Shown here: positions 63,832 to 64,000 of the stretch, piece after piece
Layout of the letters: the number at the start of each line of letters is the position of its first letter
Numbering within the stretch: the first letter of the stretch is position 1
Origin: CAZTUH01 sp964620485
GTDB lineage: Bacteria; Pseudomonadota; Gammaproteobacteria; Burkholderiales; Burkholderiaceae_B
Direction: 5' to 3'
Length of the DNA: 64,000 nucleotides
Assembly: GCA_964620485.1 (NCBI GenBank)
Contig: CAZUGU010000008.1
Coordinates: forward strand, 186,001-250,000
Translations under genes and position numbers: made by a program
The notes under the pieces: model-generated
What the model saw: the letters and a program-made list of their open reading frames with translations, nothing else
Database searches by the model: none
What the model was told of the DNA's origin: nothing

Positions 63832-64000
63832 TTATATGCGAATATCAATAAAAGACCCGTTATATAAATTCTTTAACCAATTATCAAACAATAATTGAAT
63901 ATGTCTTTCTTTTAAAATTTGATGTGCTTGCATGCGTTGTGTTTCCTTAGGAATATTTTGTAAACGACGTTCTTTTACTTGAATTAAATGATATCCAAAC
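63832..64000 (-). CDS. surA: Periplasmic chaperone SurA, C-terminal end only
   Basis: SurA is the periplasmic peptidyl-prolyl isomerase that escorts outer-membrane proteins. Only the last 55 residues are visible; the rest lies past the window edge. FGYHLIQVKERR is the end of the second parvulin (PpiC) domain, followed by the C-terminal helix LLFDNWLKNLYNGSFIDIRI and TAA at 63832-63834. The match to SurA C-termini and position upstream of rsmA make the call strong. With lspA and secDF it points to a retained outer membrane. Confidence 0.85.
   Translation of the reverse strand, partial: FGYHLIQVKERRLQNIPKETQRMQAHQILKERHIQLLFDNWLKNLYNGSFIDIRI

Noticed and set aside
1..64000. CRISPR array, prophage, transposon or toxin-antitoxin locus
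   Set aside because: No spaced direct repeats, integrase, transposase or phage structural genes were seen. RatA carries a toxin name but belongs to a conserved housekeeping pair.

Overview
This 64 kb window is AT-rich (roughly 30% GC by eye) and carries almost only housekeeping and biosynthetic genes of betaproteobacterial type. There is no phage, insertion sequence, CRISPR array, plasmid gene or secretion-system locus. Spacers are long, AT-rich and mostly without recognisable content. Several genes have lost domains, and familiar operons have lost members. This is the pattern of a host-restricted symbiont with a reduced genome. Gene order (tkt-gapA-pgk, lon-clpX-clpP-tig, dapC-dapD-dapE, yajC-secD-secF, ribF-ileS-lspA, iscS-iscU-iscA-hscB-hscA-fdx) and protein similarity point to the Burkholderiales/Alcaligenaceae. 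A trypanosomatid symbiont of the Candidatus Kinetoplastibacterium type is the best guess; this is inference from memory, not a database match.

Layout: 1-5300 holds rimM (cut by the window edge), rpsP, tusA, alaS and frameshifted prfB. 5600-8500 holds lysS and mdh. 8900-13700 is the isc iron-sulfur operon on the minus strand. 14100-17500 has uvrB and a divergent aromatic aminotransferase. 17500-24200 is the protein quality-control block lon-clpX-clpP-tig followed by a cold-shock gene. 25200-28600 has tRNA-Leu and the succinylase lysine/diaminopimelate genes dapC-dapD-dapE. 28600-32100 has uvrD and a fatty acid desaturase. 33100-38200 has ribF-ileS-lspA and dut. 38300-40100 has infC and a shortened thrS. 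40800-44600 has tRNA-Val, a VIT1-type transporter, rnfH, ratA, smpB and the qmcA-nfeD pair. 44700-49100 is pgk-gapA-tkt. 49900-57300 has ubiD, yajC-secD-secF, miaB and ybeY. 58200-64000 has tRNA-Ala/Glu/Asp, two drug/metabolite-type exporters, tRNA-Lys, mgtE, rsmA and the 3' end of surA.

Together the genes maintain translation (four aminoacyl-tRNA synthetases, RF2, IF3, SmpB, tRNA and rRNA modification), iron-sulfur assembly, proteolysis, lower glycolysis and the pentose phosphate shunt, ubiquinone, FAD and lysine/DAP synthesis, protein export and lipoprotein maturation. The amino acid genes plus a RhtA-like exporter would suit a symbiont that feeds its host, but the window does not prove that.

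I did not find a new multi-gene system. The most unusual observations are: a prfB programmed frameshift site whose stop is UAA instead of UGA; a threonyl-tRNA synthetase reduced to catalytic and anticodon domains, with no editing domain; an HscA chaperone without its C-terminal lid; a spacer-less perfect 62-bp palindrome between mdh and fdx; a ClpP C-terminus encoded by an inverted copy of an internal segment; and many perfect inverted repeats and exact two-copy tandem duplications across the window.
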